DNA from: Bacillus sp. FJAT-14578
Lineage (GTDB): Bacteria > Bacillota > Bacilli > Bacillales > Bacillaceae_H
Length of the DNA: 64,000 bases
Reading direction: 5' to 3'
Assembly: GCF_000504165.1 (NCBI RefSeq)
Contig: NZ_AYSE01000013.1
Location: 1-64,000 of the forward strand
The first letter of the stretch is position 1, and each line of letters opens with the position of its first letter. The position numbers were made by a program, and so were the translations under genes. Of this stretch, positions 52,575 to 62,701 are shown piece by piece. The notes beneath the pieces are model-generated. The model was not told the DNA's origin. It ran no database searches and saw only the letters and a program-made list of their open reading frames with translations.

Positions 52575-53846
52575 CTAGTTTGCTTGCCTTAATAATCGAT
52601 CTTCTGTCGTTTCGTTTGCTGTTGGAAGCGTAAGAAATTTGGTTAAGAAAGCGCCAAAGAAATATAAACCTGCAAAAATCCACATTACGCCGCCTACCCC
52701 TAAGCTTCCGATAAATAAAGTAACAATTAATGGTCCGACAAAGGCAGCTAATCCGGAGCCAAGGTTCAATACAGACATGGCTGCTCCCTTATTGTCCGGC
52801 GCCAGGGAAGGCACCAACGCTGTGAGAGGCACATAGCCAGCCATCGTAATTCCATAGCAGCACGCTACTAGCAGCATTGCCCAATAATTATATCCCACCA
52901 GTTGAGGTACATAATAAAAAGCAAGTGTGACGATTCCGCAGCCTACCCCTCCGAACCACATAATCGTGTTCTTCCAGCCCAGCTTATCTCCCACAATTCC
53001 AAAAATAATGTTAAAAACAATGTTTACGAAGAAAAGTGTGCCCCAAATTTTGAGCCATTCACTAACGGAGAAGCCAAACTTCGTCATATAAGTAGGTAAA
53101 AAGATGATAAAACCAAATTTAGCCGTTGAGTTAATGATCTTAACAACTCCGCCAATACCAACTTTGGGATTTTCAAAGGCAATGGTAATCCCCTTAAGCA
53201 ATTCCTTCACTTTGCTGTCGCTTACCGTTTTTTGCCCTTCAAATTTATCTTTGTTCACGATTAAAGCGAATATAGAACCTACAACAACAAAAGCCAGGGC
53301 GCTCCATAAAGTCGCAATTTCTCCAATAGCCGTAACGGCATAACTAGAATAGAAAGCACCAATTACACTCAGCCCGAGTTCAAAGACAAACCAGAACCAA
53401 CCTACGGCTCTTCCCAGCATATTTTGCGGAGTTCGATAAGAAACCCACACCAAGAATGAGTAAGCAAACAAAGGATACCCAAAACCTCTCAAGGCGTAAC
53501 CCAGCAACAATATGGAATAGTTCATCTGTGGAATTCCGATAGCGATAAAAGCAATCGATCCTATAATAAAAGAAACCAGACCATATGTCATCGCTTTCCT
53601 TGGACCCCAGTTTTGTACAAATACACCGGAAAACCAAGAAGAGACAGACACAGTAACCCCATAGACTGTAAATAAAAAAGCTGACTTTTCCATCGTCAAA
53701 CCTTGCTCAACCAGATATGGCGACAGCCAGCCTTGCTCCAAACCGTCTCCAATCATAAAAACAATAATACCTATATAACCCCAAAATAGATTCGATGGGA
53801 TACCCATTTTATCTATGAATGGATACTTAGGATTGTAAGTATTCAT
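52575..53846 (-). CDS. MFS polyol transporter (RbtT/DalT/CsbX type)
   Basis: 423 residues, 12 membrane helices. The N-terminus (LFWGYIGIIVFMIGDGLEQGWLSPYL, then AFLFTVYGVTVSVSSWFSGVF and GPRKAMTYG) follows the ribitol/arabinitol carriers RbtT and DalT and B. subtilis CsbX. At the end of an inositol catabolic cluster it probably imports myo-inositol or a related cyclitol. Whether it is redundant with the ABC importer at 36834-40382 is open. Start ATG 53846 with GGTGGAG upstream. Confidence 0.82.
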   Translation of the reverse strand: MNTYNPKYPFIDKMGIPSNLFWGYIGIIVFMIGDGLEQGWLSPYLVEQGLTMEKSAFLFTVYGVTVSVSSWFSGVFVQNWGPRKAMTYGLVSFIIGSIAFIAIGIPQMNYSILLLGYALRGFGYPLFAYSFLVWVSYRTPQNMLGRAVGWFWFVFELGLSVIGAFYSSYAVTAIGEIATLWSALAFVVVGSIFALIVNKDKFEGQKTVSDSKVKELLKGITIAFENPKVGIGGVVKIINSTAKFGFIIFLPTYMTKFGFSVSEWLKIWGTLFFVNIVFNIIFGIVGDKLGWKNTIMWFGGVGCGIVTLAFYYVPQLVGYNYWAMLLVACCYGITMAGYVPLTALVPSLAPDNKGAAMSVLNLGSGLAAFVGPLIVTLFIGSLGVGGVMWIFAGLYFFGAFLTKFLTLPTANETTEDRLLRQAN

Positions 53847-53966
53847 TTCTCCACCACCTGTTTTATCCCTATTGCCATATAGACTCGATTTATATTCAAC
53901 ATGAACCCTTTTTCCCTATCCTATGTATAAAGGCCTCTGTTCCCACCTCTTACATAAACTCTTCAT

Positions 53967-54000
53967 ATAAGCGGCTGCTAAACTTCATGCAGCCGCTTAT
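53967..54000. repeat. Single hairpin after the second dehydrogenase gene
   Basis: ATAAGCGGCTGC pairs with GCAGCCGCTTAT (12 bp) around TAAACTTCAT. It resembles hairpin 1 of the double-hairpin family. It lies between the dehydrogenase stop (54046) and the MFS gene. Confidence 0.6.
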
Positions 54001-54045
54001 GAGCAAATCATTCGATATGACAGCCTCTTCTCTGTCTCGGTTGAT

Positions 54046-55095
54046 TTACGTAGATTTTACATAAGCGGGATGGAGCTCCACTTTCATTAACTGTCCTGTT
54101 TCAAATGACTCCTTGCAAGCGTATCCAAGAATCGTGGATTGAACTCCGTCATCTACCGTCACTTTCGGCTGGCGCTGTTCCAAAATACATTGAATAAACT
54201 CTTCCACTTCAGTTAAATAGGCCTGTTCAAATCTCTCAATAAAACCTTCTGAGCATTCTTTGATTGCCCCCTGCTCCCCGAAGACGGTTACCATATTTTT
54301 TTCCGGTACGGTTCCAATGCGAAGCGAACCCTTTGTGCCAATAATTTCTGTTTCAATATGATAGCCATGCGCACAGTTACGGCCAGCCACAAAGATTCCC
54401 ATCGTATTATTTTTAAACTTCACAAGGGCCGCACCTGTTTCTGCATCATTTAAGTCATCGAATTCCGGATAAGCATATGCTCCTCCAATAGCCCATACAG
54501 AGTCTGCTTCGGATTGCAAATACCATCTGGCAAGATCAAGGTCATGGATGCCCATATCCAAAAACAAACCACCGCTGTAATTCTTTTTAGCGAATTTCAT
54601 AAAACCGTCAATTGCTTTGGCAGGATCCAAGCCGTAACAACGAATTAAGACCGGTTCACCAATCGCGCCTTCTTCAATTTTTTTCTTTGCATATACATAA
54701 GATTTGTCGTAACGGCGCATAAATCCAACCATGAATACTTGAGAAGGATGCTTTTCAACCGCCTCTTTTACGCGAATCACCTCGTCTACATACAACCCAA
54801 GCGGTTTTTCAGTAAAGACGTGGAATCCTTTCTCCAATGCTTTTTCAATCTGTTCACAATGAAAGCCAGATGGGGAAGCGATGAAAATGGCATCTAGCTC
54901 TTTATTCTCCAGCATTTCATCATAATTGGTATAGCCGTAAGGAATTCCCCATTCTCTTTGTGCTTCTTCTATTTCTTCGTTACTAACGCTGCACACGGCA
55001 TGCAATTCACAATTACGGATGCGAAATGCCAGGTTTTCAGCATGTTGTCTGCCTAAACGACCTAATCCTACAATCCCAACTCTCACTTTTTTCAT
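54046..55095 (-). CDS. Gfo/Idh/MocA inositol dehydrogenase
   Basis: 349 residues. N-terminal Rossmann fold (VGIVGLGRLGRQHAENL), catalytic Lys in TEKPLG near 97, and GGLFLDMGIHDLDLARW near 180 with the Asp/His pair. These are inositol 2-dehydrogenase features. A second inositol dehydrogenase (iolG) begins off the right edge and ends at 63541, so this one may act on scyllo- or D-chiro-inositol (IolX/IolW-like). It is encoded 62 bases after iolE. Confidence 0.85.
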   Translation of the reverse strand: MKKVRVGIVGLGRLGRQHAENLAFRIRNCELHAVCSVSNEEIEEAQREWGIPYGYTNYDEMLENKELDAIFIASPSGFHCEQIEKALEKGFHVFTEKPLGLYVDEVIRVKEAVEKHPSQVFMVGFMRRYDKSYVYAKKKIEEGAIGEPVLIRCYGLDPAKAIDGFMKFAKKNYSGGLFLDMGIHDLDLARWYLQSEADSVWAIGGAYAYPEFDDLNDAETGAALVKFKNNTMGIFVAGRNCAHGYHIETEIIGTKGSLRIGTVPEKNMVTVFGEQGAIKECSEGFIERFEQAYLTEVEEFIQCILEQRQPKVTVDDGVQSTILGYACKESFETGQLMKVELHPAYVKST

Positions 55096-55157
55096 TTATA
55101 TATCCCCTCTCTATTATACAAGCGTCCAACTTTATGTAAGGGCTTTCTTCAGATGTA

Positions 55158-56054
55158 TTAAAGACCGCTTTTTTCTTTTATATATTGGCGTGCTTTCACA
55201 GCATATTCAAACGGATTCGCTAATGCAGGATCCTGTTCAGCCTCCACAACGAACCAGCCTTCATAGTCAGAGTTCGATAATATCAAGAAAATTTCGTCAA
55301 ATTCAATTATACCATCTCCAGGCACTGTAAATGCGCCCTCTTTCACAGCCTGTAAAAAACTTAAATTGTTCTCTTTTACTCGATCTACGACTTCCCCGCG
55401 AATATCTTTTAAATGGACATGCTTAATGCGAGACAAGTATTTTTTCAAAATATAGATTGGATTTTCTCCGGAGAAGACAAGATGCCCTGTATCAAAAAGC
55501 AATGAAACAAGCTGAGGGTCTGTCATCTTCATTAACTTTTCAATCTCTTCTGTTGTTTGGACACCCGTTCCCATATGGTGATGATACACAATTTTCATGT
55601 TCTTCTCTGCAGCTAATTGGCCTAGGTAATTTAATCCTTCAGCAAGCTTCGTCCACTCTTCTTCTGTAAAAACCGGCTTTTCTTTGAATAATGGGACATC
55701 CATTAATCCTTGTATGCTGTGTCCTTGTTCGGATACAACAATCACTTTCGCACCCATTTCATACAGGAAATCCCGATGCTCAATGAAAGGCTGAACAGTT
55801 TCTTCCAACGGCTTCGTTGTAAGAAATGTACTAAACCATGCACTTGCAATTTCTAGATTTCGAAATGCTAACGCCTTCTTCAATACCGCTGTATCTCGAG
55901 GATATTTATTGCCTACCTCGCTTCCCGTAAATCCAGCCAGTGCCATCTCACTAATACATTGTTCAAATGTATTCTCTCCACCCAATTCCGGCATATCGTC
56001 ATTTGTCCAAGCAATTGGCGCAATGCCAAGCTTGATCGCATTTTCTCTAAACAT
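55158..56054 (-). CDS. iolE: Inosose dehydratase IolE
   Basis: 298 residues, xylose-isomerase-like TIM barrel ([21 protein letters not shown] start, [32 protein letters not shown]). It dehydrates 2-keto-myo-inositol to the trihydroxycyclohexane dione that IolD opens. The length matches the family. It is between iolD and the second dehydrogenase, with a double hairpin in the iolD-iolE gap. Confidence 0.95.
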   Translation of the reverse strand: MFRENAIKLGIAPIAWTNDDMPELGGENTFEQCISEMALAGFTGSEVGNKYPRDTAVLKKALAFRNLEIASAWFSTFLTTKPLEETVQPFIEHRDFLYEMGAKVIVVSEQGHSIQGLMDVPLFKEKPVFTEEEWTKLAEGLNYLGQLAAEKNMKIVYHHHMGTGVQTTEEIEKLMKMTDPQLVSLLFDTGHLVFSGENPIYILKKYLSRIKHVHLKDIRGEVVDRVKENNLSFLQAVKEGAFTVPGDGIIEFDEIFLILSNSDYEGWFVVEAEQDPALANPFEYAVKARQYIKEKSGL

Positions 56055-56173
56055 TTCTCCATCTCTCCTCTATCTGATAATCGAAAAGGCTTTCATTTCG
56101 CCCCGCATTAACGGGCAGGAAGGTCCCCACTGCTGGAAGTTTTCTTTATCCTAAATAGGCTTCTCGAAAATGC

Positions 56174-56276
56174 ACTTACCAAATGAGCCTTCCCGGTAAT
56201 GCTTTTTAGGGGGTATAGGGGAGGAAAGGCCCATTTCGTAAGTTTTCTGGAACGGTGAAGCCCGTTCCAGAAAACT
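56174..56276. repeat. Tandem double hairpin between iolD and iolE, copy 7
   Basis: Hairpin 1 (56174-56243) pairs ACTTACCAAATGAGCCTT with AAGGCCCATTTCGTAAGT (two mismatches). Hairpin 2 (56241-56276) pairs AGTTTTCTGGAACGG perfectly with CCGTTCCAGAAAACT. The two overlap by three bases. They lie in the short gap between iolD and iolE, inside a presumed operon. Confidence 0.65.
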
Positions 56277-56291
56277 ACTTTACAGCCGTGT

Positions 56292-58226
56292 TTAATAACG
56301 TCTTGCTTTCTGTAAATTACTTTCTTTATCCTGATAGGCTGATTGTATCTTTTCACTGGAGGCTACTTCCGCCACTCCTACATGCCACCAAGAATCATAG
56401 CCGTTTGTCATTGTTTTAGGGAGCACTTTAATATCGATTAACGTCGACACGTTTTGTTTTTTCGCATCCTCGATTGCCGCTTTTAATTCTGAAATGGTTG
56501 AAACGCGGTATGTTTTTGCACCATAACCAGCCGCATTGGCCGCAAAATCAATTTTCATGATGTTCCCGTTTAATTGACCTGTCTCTTGATTGCGGTAACG
56601 GAACTCCGTACCGAAACTGCCCATGCCGTTGCCCATTTGCAAGTTATTGATGCAGCCGAAACCAGAGTTATCAAAAAGGACAATATTGATCTTCTTTCCC
56701 TCTTGAAGGCTTGTCACTAGCTCTGAATGAAGCATTTGGTAGCTGCCATCCCCGACCAGCGCATATACTTCTTTATCCGGCTCAGCCAGTTTCACGCCAA
56801 GCGCACCTGACACCTCGTAGCCCATACAAGAGTAGCCGTATTCCATATGATACGTGTTCGGTTTGCGGGACACCCACATCCGCTGCAGGTCACCCGGCAG
56901 ACTTCCCGCCGCCCCAATAATGACCGAATCTTCATCAATCAATTTGTTGACTTCACCAATCACTTCCGTTTGAGCTAACTGTGTACCCAATACTTCCGAG
57001 TATTCCGCTAATGCCGCGTCAAGATGACCGGCCACTTCAGGTGTAAAGCCTTGCTCCGCGTATCGGATGCTATGCAGGCGTTCTAATTCTGTTTCCCACG
57101 CATCCTTAGCAGATGCGATTTCCGTTGTATAGCCCGATTGATAACGAACTGCTTCCAATTCCCTTCCTAAGGCAATGAGAGCTTCCTTGGCATCCGCTAC
57201 AATTTTTACCGCATCGAGCTTACTCGCATGAAATTCGGAGACATTGATCGTTAAGAAATCCACTTCTTCATTTTGGAATAGTTGTTTTGATGCTGTCGTA
57301 AAGTCAGTAAATCGCGTTCCGATACCAATGACAAGGTCTGCTTCTTTCGCAATCGTGTTGGCCGCTAAGTTACCTGTAACACCGATGCCGCCAAGGTTAT
57401 AACGATGATTGCTTTCGATCGCACTTTTTCCAGCCTGCGTTTCCCCGAATGGGATATGGAAGGCTTCCGAAAATTGCTTTAACGCCTCTGCCGCTTCTGA
57501 GTAGCGCACACCGCCGCCGCAAATGATAATAGGTTTTTTCTTTTCTTTAATAAGCTCCACGGCATCCGCTAAGCTGTCCTGTGTCGGTACACGGCGCTCG
57601 ATGCGGTGAACGCGTTTCTGGAAGAAATATTCCGGGAAATCCCACGCCTCCCCCTGGACATCTTGTGGCAGGCAAACTGTAACAGCACCTGTATCGGCTG
57701 GGTTCGTCAAGACGCGCATCGCATTAATCATCGCCGTCATTAATTGTTCCGGACGATTGACACGGTCCCAATATTTACTGACGGCACGAAACGCATCATT
57801 CGTCGAAATTGATAAATCATGAGTATGTTCGATTTGCTGAAGAACAGGATCCGGCTGTCTTGTCGCAAAAACATCACCGGGCAACAGTAATACCGGAATG
57901 TTGTTGGCAGAGGCTGTCGCTGCAGCTGTCACCATATTGGCCGAACCGGGGCCAACGGAAGCCGTACATGCCATAATTTGCTTGCGGTGTTTTTGCTTCG
58001 CAAAAGCAACAGCCGCCTGAGCCATTCCCTGCTCGTTTCGTCCTTGAAATACCTCAAGCTCACCTGCATCCTCTTCCAGCGCCTGACCAAGCCCCACGAC
58101 ATTTCCATGACCAAAGATCGTAAAGATGCCTTTAATAAATTTTTCTTGTTTTCCGTCAAATTCCACATATTGTTGATTCAAAAACTTTATCAGCGCTTGC
58201 GCCGTCGTCATTCTGATTGTTTTCAT
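56292..58226 (-). CDS. iolD: 3D-(3,5/4)-trihydroxycyclohexane-1,2-dione hydrolase IolD
   Basis: 644 residues, ThDP-dependent acetolactate-synthase-like enzyme. N-terminal PYR domain with the catalytic Glu in the [25 protein letters not shown] region, and C-terminal PP domain with GDGSYQML...FDNSGFG for Mg-ThDP. It opens the cyclohexane ring to 5-deoxy-glucuronate. It is preceded by a gap with two double hairpins and a LacI-type site (58287-58298), so it may also be started from its own promoter. Confidence 0.95.
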   Translation of the reverse strand: MKTIRMTTAQALIKFLNQQYVEFDGKQEKFIKGIFTIFGHGNVVGLGQALEEDAGELEVFQGRNEQGMAQAAVAFAKQKHRKQIMACTASVGPGSANMVTAAATASANNIPVLLLPGDVFATRQPDPVLQQIEHTHDLSISTNDAFRAVSKYWDRVNRPEQLMTAMINAMRVLTNPADTGAVTVCLPQDVQGEAWDFPEYFFQKRVHRIERRVPTQDSLADAVELIKEKKKPIIICGGGVRYSEAAEALKQFSEAFHIPFGETQAGKSAIESNHRYNLGGIGVTGNLAANTIAKEADLVIGIGTRFTDFTTASKQLFQNEEVDFLTINVSEFHASKLDAVKIVADAKEALIALGRELEAVRYQSGYTTEIASAKDAWETELERLHSIRYAEQGFTPEVAGHLDAALAEYSEVLGTQLAQTEVIGEVNKLIDEDSVIIGAAGSLPGDLQRMWVSRKPNTYHMEYGYSCMGYEVSGALGVKLAEPDKEVYALVGDGSYQMLHSELVTSLQEGKKINIVLFDNSGFGCINNLQMGNGMGSFGTEFRYRNQETGQLNGNIMKIDFAANAAGYGAKTYRVSTISELKAAIEDAKKQNVSTLIDIKVLPKTMTNGYDSWWHVGVAEVASSEKIQSAYQDKESNLQKARRY

Positions 58227-58286
58227 TGTTTACCGCCGCCTTTCTATTTCCTTTTTCTTGTTATATTTCCTGTTAAAATTAAACGA

Positions 58287-58298
58287 TTAAGCGCTTAC
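58287..58298. promoter_or_regulatory. LacI-type operator upstream of iolD
   Basis: TTAAGCGCTTAC, with core AAGCGCTT, lies 61 bases before the iolD start. It belongs to the operator group at 37836, 40439, 40792, 61353 and 61441. Confidence 0.5.
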
Positions 58299-58436
58299 TC
58301 ATTTATCTAAAAAAATTAAGATATAAGTGGAGGATTGAAGAGCGTTATCCCTTATCCATATTGATGAATCTACTAATCACTTTTGATTCAACCCAGTTTT
58401 TTCTGTATTTTCCGTTAGGTGAATTTATAAAGCTTT

Positions 58437-58531
58437 GCGTATAAGCAGTGGGCAAGAAACCAGCCAGGGCTCTTGCCCACTGCTTATACGTAACTCATTT
58501 AGCATGGTTGATTCTTCATGCTAAATGAGTT
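58437..58531. repeat. Tandem double-hairpin element, copy 8
   Basis: Hairpin 1 (about 58439-58489) has a perfect 19-bp stem starting GTATAAGCAGTGGG. Hairpin 2 (58492-58531) has a perfect 15-bp stem AACTCATTTAGCATG with loop GTTGATTCTT. It sits in the iolA-iolD gap, next to copy 9. Confidence 0.75.
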
Positions 58532-58614
58532 ATGCATATATTCCACATAATAACTCGACACATCTTCCTCTCATCGGAAGGTACCACAATTGGTTATCCG
58601 GGCAGCTTGAATCC

Positions 58615-58730
58615 ACCCTCAAAGGTCCACCTAAGCGGATGACGCCAACCCCGCAAGGGGGGCGGGCAGGCGCTTAGGTCTAGAAAATTTGATATGGCCG
58701 TTCTTTGGTCATATCAAATTTTCTAAATCG
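58615..58730. repeat. Tandem double-hairpin element, copy 9
   Basis: Leader CCCTCAAAGGTCC, hairpin 1 (58629-58679, ACCTAAGCG with CGCTTAGGT around CCCCGCAAGGGG), hairpin 2 (58682-58724, stem AGAAAATTTGATATG, loop GCCGTTCTTTGGT), end CTAAATCGA. It is nearly identical to copy 2 outside the stems, while hairpin 2 differs by paired changes. It lies just downstream of the iolA stop. Confidence 0.8.
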
Positions 58731-58737
58731 ATCTATA

Positions 58738-60195
58738 TTACCAGCGAGCTGTTACCATTTTCTTTCTTGTGTAGAACTCCACTCCGTCTGTACCATTCGC
58801 ATGAAGGTCACCGTAGAAAGAATCTTTCCAGCCAGAGAATGGGAAGAATGCCATCGGTGCTGGAACGCCGACATTGACGCCTAACATACCAGAGTGGATT
58901 GTTTCACGGAATTGACGCACGCTTCCGCCATCTTTCGTAAAGAGGCACGCACCATTTGCAAAACGTGAACTGTTAGCAACCTCAATTGCTTCTGACAAAT
59001 CTTTCACGCGAACCACCGATAAAACCGGCGCGAAGATTTCATCTTGCCAAATTTTCATTTCTTGTGTTACTTCATCAAAGATCGTTGGTCCAACAAAGTA
59101 ACCTTCTCCTTTTACGGCTGCATCTTTTCTTCCGTCACGAACCAGGCGGGCTCCTTCTTGAACACCTGATTCAATGTAGCCTAATGTACGCTCTTTATGG
59201 TCGTCACGGATTACTGGTCCTAAGAACACGTTTTCTTCCAATCCGTTGCCGATTTGCATGTTGTTAGCTTGCTCTACCAACTTTTCGATTAACGCATCTG
59301 CTACCTCTTCTTGAACCGTAACAACAGAGGCAGCCATGCAGCGCTCGCCGGCAGAACCGAATGCCGAACTTGTAATTTGAGTCGCAGCGTCGTTAAGGTC
59401 TGCGTCATTTAACACGATGGAGTGGTTTTTCGCACCCGCTAATGCTTGAACGCGCTTTAAGTTCTCTGTTCCTTTTTTGTACACGTATTCTGCTACAGGC
59501 TGTGAACCGACGAAGGAAATCGCTTTAACCAGTTTGTGCTCAAGCAGTCCGTTTACGACATCATGGGCACCGTGTACGATACTTAATACCCCTTTTGGTA
59601 CGCCTGCTTCTTCCGCCAACTCTACAAGACGGTTTGCTAAAAGCGGAGTGCGCTCAGATGGCTTTAATACAAACGTGTTGCCGCATGCAATCGCTAGCGG
59701 GAACATCCAGCAAGGCACCATCATCGGGAAGTTGAATGGAGTAATTCCTCCTACTACTCCGATCGGGTAACGATACATACCGGACTCCATGTTTGTCGCG
59801 ATATCCGGAAGTTGTTTGCCCATCATTAACGTTGGGGCGCCAGCCGCAAACTCCACACACTCAATCCCGCGCAGCACTTCACCCTGCGCTTCGCTGAAGC
59901 TTTTGCCGTTTTCAATGGTAACTAATCGAGCAAGTTCATCCCAGTTATCAACTAACAATTGTTGATATTTAAAGAGAATACGAGCGCGTTTTGGAACTGC
60001 AACTTGGGACCATGTTTGAAACGCTTCGTCCGCTGCTTGTACCGCTTTGTCTACATCTTCTTTTGTGGAAAGAGGAACTTCTGCGATCACTTCGCCTGTT
60101 GCCGGGTTATAAACAGGTTCTGTTTTCGTTGTCAATGCGTCTACCCATTCACCGTTAATATAGTTTTTCACTGTTTGTACCGCTGTTTGTGTCAT
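58738..60195 (-). CDS. iolA: Methylmalonate-semialdehyde dehydrogenase (acylating)
   Basis: 485 residues, ALDH superfamily with the catalytic Cys in [11 protein letters not shown] and [13 protein letters not shown] upstream. It converts malonic semialdehyde to acetyl-CoA and CO2 at the end of inositol breakdown, and methylmalonic semialdehyde to propionyl-CoA in valine breakdown (also called mmsA). It lies between iolC and iolD. Confidence 0.95.
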   Translation of the reverse strand: MTQTAVQTVKNYINGEWVDALTTKTEPVYNPATGEVIAEVPLSTKEDVDKAVQAADEAFQTWSQVAVPKRARILFKYQQLLVDNWDELARLVTIENGKSFSEAQGEVLRGIECVEFAAGAPTLMMGKQLPDIATNMESGMYRYPIGVVGGITPFNFPMMVPCWMFPLAIACGNTFVLKPSERTPLLANRLVELAEEAGVPKGVLSIVHGAHDVVNGLLEHKLVKAISFVGSQPVAEYVYKKGTENLKRVQALAGAKNHSIVLNDADLNDAATQITSSAFGSAGERCMAASVVTVQEEVADALIEKLVEQANNMQIGNGLEENVFLGPVIRDDHKERTLGYIESGVQEGARLVRDGRKDAAVKGEGYFVGPTIFDEVTQEMKIWQDEIFAPVLSVVRVKDLSEAIEVANSSRFANGACLFTKDGGSVRQFRETIHSGMLGVNVGVPAPMAFFPFSGWKDSFYGDLHANGTDGVEFYTRKKMVTARW

Positions 60196-60321
60196 AAGAA
60201 ATCTCTCCTTTACATCGTCTAATATTGGTAAGGCTCTAATTCTGAAGTATGTGGGGCGTATAAAATCAATGTTCTATCAATTAATTGAACAATCACTTTA
60301 ATTACCCATTCTATTTTTCTA

Positions 60322-61329
60322 TTAAGCTTTTTGTAAAACTTCCGCTGCTGTTTCCATAAAGCTTTTAATTTCCTCGGCTGTCGGCATAGCGTCAGAGCAG
60401 CTATGCTTTGAAATGACGATCGAAGCGGATGCGCCGCCGAGTCTCATTGCCTCTTGAATCGGAAGCCCTTTCATTAATCCGTAAATGAAAGCTGACGCAT
60501 AAGAATCGCCTGCACCGAATGTTTTTAATACTTTTGTCCTAAAAATGCCGCCCCGGTGGGATTGTCCATCTCTTGTGTAAGCGATGGATCCTTCACCGCC
60601 ATGTTTAATGACGACAATTTGGGCATGATAGGAAAACCATCTTTCTGCTGTTACCTTATCATCGGATTTTTCATAGTTTAAGAGTTTTTCCATCATATCA
60701 AACTCTTCACGAGTACCAATGATGACATCGCACTTCTCAGCAGCCAGATTATAATAAACGGCTGTCTCTGCCTCAGATTCCCACGTATAAGGACGGTAGT
60801 CGATGTCAAAAAACACAACGACACTATGTTTTCTCGCATACTCAAGCGCTAAGAATACCGCTTCCCTTGAAGGACTTTTCGCTAAAGCTGTTCCTGAGAT
60901 TAAGAGAGCTTTTGATTGTTTAATATACTCTTCTGATACTTCTGTCGGCTCAAGGTTCAAATCCGCCACATTGTCGCGATACATCAAAATGCTGCAATCT
61001 GTAGGACTCTTGATTTCTGTAAAAGCCAATCCCGTTACTGCGCCTGTTCGATCTATTAAAATATTATCCGTATTAATACTGTTCTCATTTAAGTATCCTG
61101 TAATAAAACGACCCATTTGATCATCGGATACCTTTCCGATAAAGCCTGTCTTTAGTCCAAGACGTGCCGTTCCAATTGCAATGTTGGCAGGAGAACCTCC
61201 TACATACTTCGTAAACGTTTTTGTTTCTTCCATCGGGCGTTGTGTTTCATTGGCATTCAAATCGATGCATAAGCGTCCAACTGCTACGAAGTCCAACGGA
61301 CGACCTTCTGCAAAAACGAGTGGATTCAT
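60322..61329 (-). CDS. iolC: 5-dehydro-2-deoxygluconokinase IolC
   Basis: 335 residues from ATG 61329 with AAGGAGG upstream; the frame opens to 61371, but that start lacks a ribosome site. PfkB carbohydrate-kinase family: GGSPANIAIGTARLG near 45 and catalytic-base motif TFGAGDSYASAFIYG near 283. It phosphorylates 2-deoxy-5-keto-gluconate to the substrate of the IolJ aldolase. Its long leader (61330-61500) carries three AAGCGC(T/A)-type operator sites. Confidence 0.94.
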   Translation of the reverse strand: MNPLVFAEGRPLDFVAVGRLCIDLNANETQRPMEETKTFTKYVGGSPANIAIGTARLGLKTGFIGKVSDDQMGRFITGYLNENSINTDNILIDRTGAVTGLAFTEIKSPTDCSILMYRDNVADLNLEPTEVSEEYIKQSKALLISGTALAKSPSREAVFLALEYARKHSVVVFFDIDYRPYTWESEAETAVYYNLAAEKCDVIIGTREEFDMMEKLLNYEKSDDKVTAERWFSYHAQIVVIKHGGEGSIAYTRDGQSHRGGIFRTKVLKTFGAGDSYASAFIYGLMKGLPIQEAMRLGGASASIVISKHSCSDAMPTAEEIKSFMETAAEVLQKA

Positions 61330-61352
61330 CGAATAATCCTCCTTATCTTGAT

Positions 61353-61362
61353 AAAGCGCTTT
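61353..61362. promoter_or_regulatory. Secondary LacI-type operator in the iolC leader
   Basis: AAAGCGCTTT is a perfect palindrome 23 bases before the iolC start. With the main operator at 61441 and a weaker TAAAGCGCTATG near 61407, it gives three sites at 34-54-base intervals, which could support looping. Confidence 0.5.
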
Positions 61363-61440
61363 CTCAAACATCTAAAAAAAAATAAGTGTTACAACTAAAA
61401 GGAACCTAAAGCGCTATGATAATTTTAAATCTTGAAAATA

Positions 61441-61455
61441 GGTTAAGCGCTTTCC
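61441..61455. promoter_or_regulatory. Main LacI-type operator at the iolC promoter
   Basis: GGTTAAGCGCTTTCC (minus strand GGAAAGCGCTTAACC) lies 10 bases downstream of the -10 box. It matches the site at 40439-40452 apart from one inserted base. Confidence 0.65.
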
Positions 61456-61464
61456 TTATTTTTT

Positions 61465-61492
61465 ATTATACATGATTGAAATGAAAACGCAA
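61465..61492 (-). promoter_or_regulatory. Sigma-A promoter of the iolC-A-D-E operon
   Basis: On the minus strand TTGCGT (61487-61492), 16 bases, TATAAT (61465-61470). The transcript would start inside the operator at 61441-61455. Confidence 0.65.
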
Positions 61493-61598
61493 AGCATTTT
61501 TTAATATTTTTAGAATATTTTTTATCTTCTCCTAACTTCCTTTCGGATTGCTTACATATCAAAAAAACACCTGCCAAATTGACAAGTGCTTTCCTTTC

Positions 61599-62600
61599 TT
61601 ATAATGATAATGGCGCTGTAGAATTTCGTATAACTAATTCCGGAAGCATGAATACACGCTGCTTAGAAGATTGCTCGTTTTCAATTTCTTCAACTAATAC
61701 GGTCATCGCTTGGTTAGCCATCTCCTTGATCGGTTGGGATACACTTGTTAAAGGAGGATTCGCAATTTCCGCTAAAATGGTGTTATCAAATCCTATAATA
61801 GAAAGTTCCTCCGGAATCTTGATGTCAAGCTTTCTCGCTGCTTGCATGGCCCCGATGGCAAGCAAATCGTTACAGGCAAAAATGGCCGTAGGACGCCCCT
61901 TTTTTTTAAGGAGTTGTTGCGCAACCGCTTCCCCATTTTGAACTGTCGCTTTTGTACAAATAATATCGGACTCCATCACTTTGGCTCCAGCCTGTGTCAT
62001 TGCTTCCTTATATCCTTGAATGCGATAAGAGCTTCTTGATAAATCTTCCGCAATGACTCCAATGCGCTTGTGACCTAACGAAAGCAAATAGTTTGTTGCT
62101 TGCAACCCGCCTTTATAATCGTCCACTGAAACCGCATTCACACTTAGCGTCGGGATATCGACAGAAAATAACACAATAGGAATCTGCCTTTGCGTTAATT
62201 GATCTAATAGATCGGCATCCTTAATATAAGTAGTGATAATTAAGCCATCTACTTGTTTTCGCATTAAAAGGGAGAGATAGAGTCTCGCCTTTTCATCTTT
62301 TCCATCCGTACTGCAAATGACTAGCCCAAAACCCAATTTTTGTGCGTAATCTTCAAAGCTTCGAGCGACTTCTGCAAAAAAAGGATTGGCAATATCGGGG
62401 ACTAATAGACCAATGGTTCCTGTTCTCTTGCTCGTTAGCGCAGAAGCGACCATACTCGGCTCGTAATGCAGTTGTTCCATGATTTCCTGAACTTTTTTTC
62501 TCGTCTTTTCACTTATACGTCCAGTGTTATTGATAACTTTTGAGACAGTCGCAATAGACACTCCCGCTTTCTCCGCTACGTCGTAAATTGTCACCTTCAT
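61599..62600 (-). CDS. LacI-family repressor of the inositol genes
   Basis: 333 residues, helix-turn-helix TIYDVAEKAGVSIATVSKVIN with hinge and sensor domain as in CcpA/RbsR relatives. It is closely paralogous to the regulator at 35240-36256 along the whole length (shared NNTGRISEKTRKKV, GFDNTILAE-type segments). B. subtilis controls its iol genes with the DeoR-type IolR; none is seen here, so this LacI protein probably replaces it. It is transcribed from its own promoter after the iolB terminator. Confidence 0.88.
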   Translation of the reverse strand: MKVTIYDVAEKAGVSIATVSKVINNTGRISEKTRKKVQEIMEQLHYEPSMVASALTSKRTGTIGLLVPDIANPFFAEVARSFEDYAQKLGFGLVICSTDGKDEKARLYLSLLMRKQVDGLIITTYIKDADLLDQLTQRQIPIVLFSVDIPTLSVNAVSVDDYKGGLQATNYLLSLGHKRIGVIAEDLSRSSYRIQGYKEAMTQAGAKVMESDIICTKATVQNGEAVAQQLLKKKGRPTAIFACNDLLAIGAMQAARKLDIKIPEELSIIGFDNTILAEIANPPLTSVSQPIKEMANQAMTVLVEEIENEQSSKQRVFMLPELVIRNSTAPLSL

Positions 62601-62646
62601 ATTTATTCAAATCACCTTTTTATCTGTAATACTAATTATTATATCA

Positions 62647-62686
62647 CAAAAAAAGGAATGGCTTAGGACACCATTCCTTTTTTTTG
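62647..62686. terminator. Bidirectional terminator after iolB
   Basis: AAAAAAAGGAATGG pairs with CCATTCCTTTTTTT around CTTAGGACA, giving T-runs on both strands. It ends iolG-iolB transcription 15 bases after the iolB stop. Confidence 0.85.
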
Positions 62687-62701
62687 TCATATAAATGAAG
62701 T

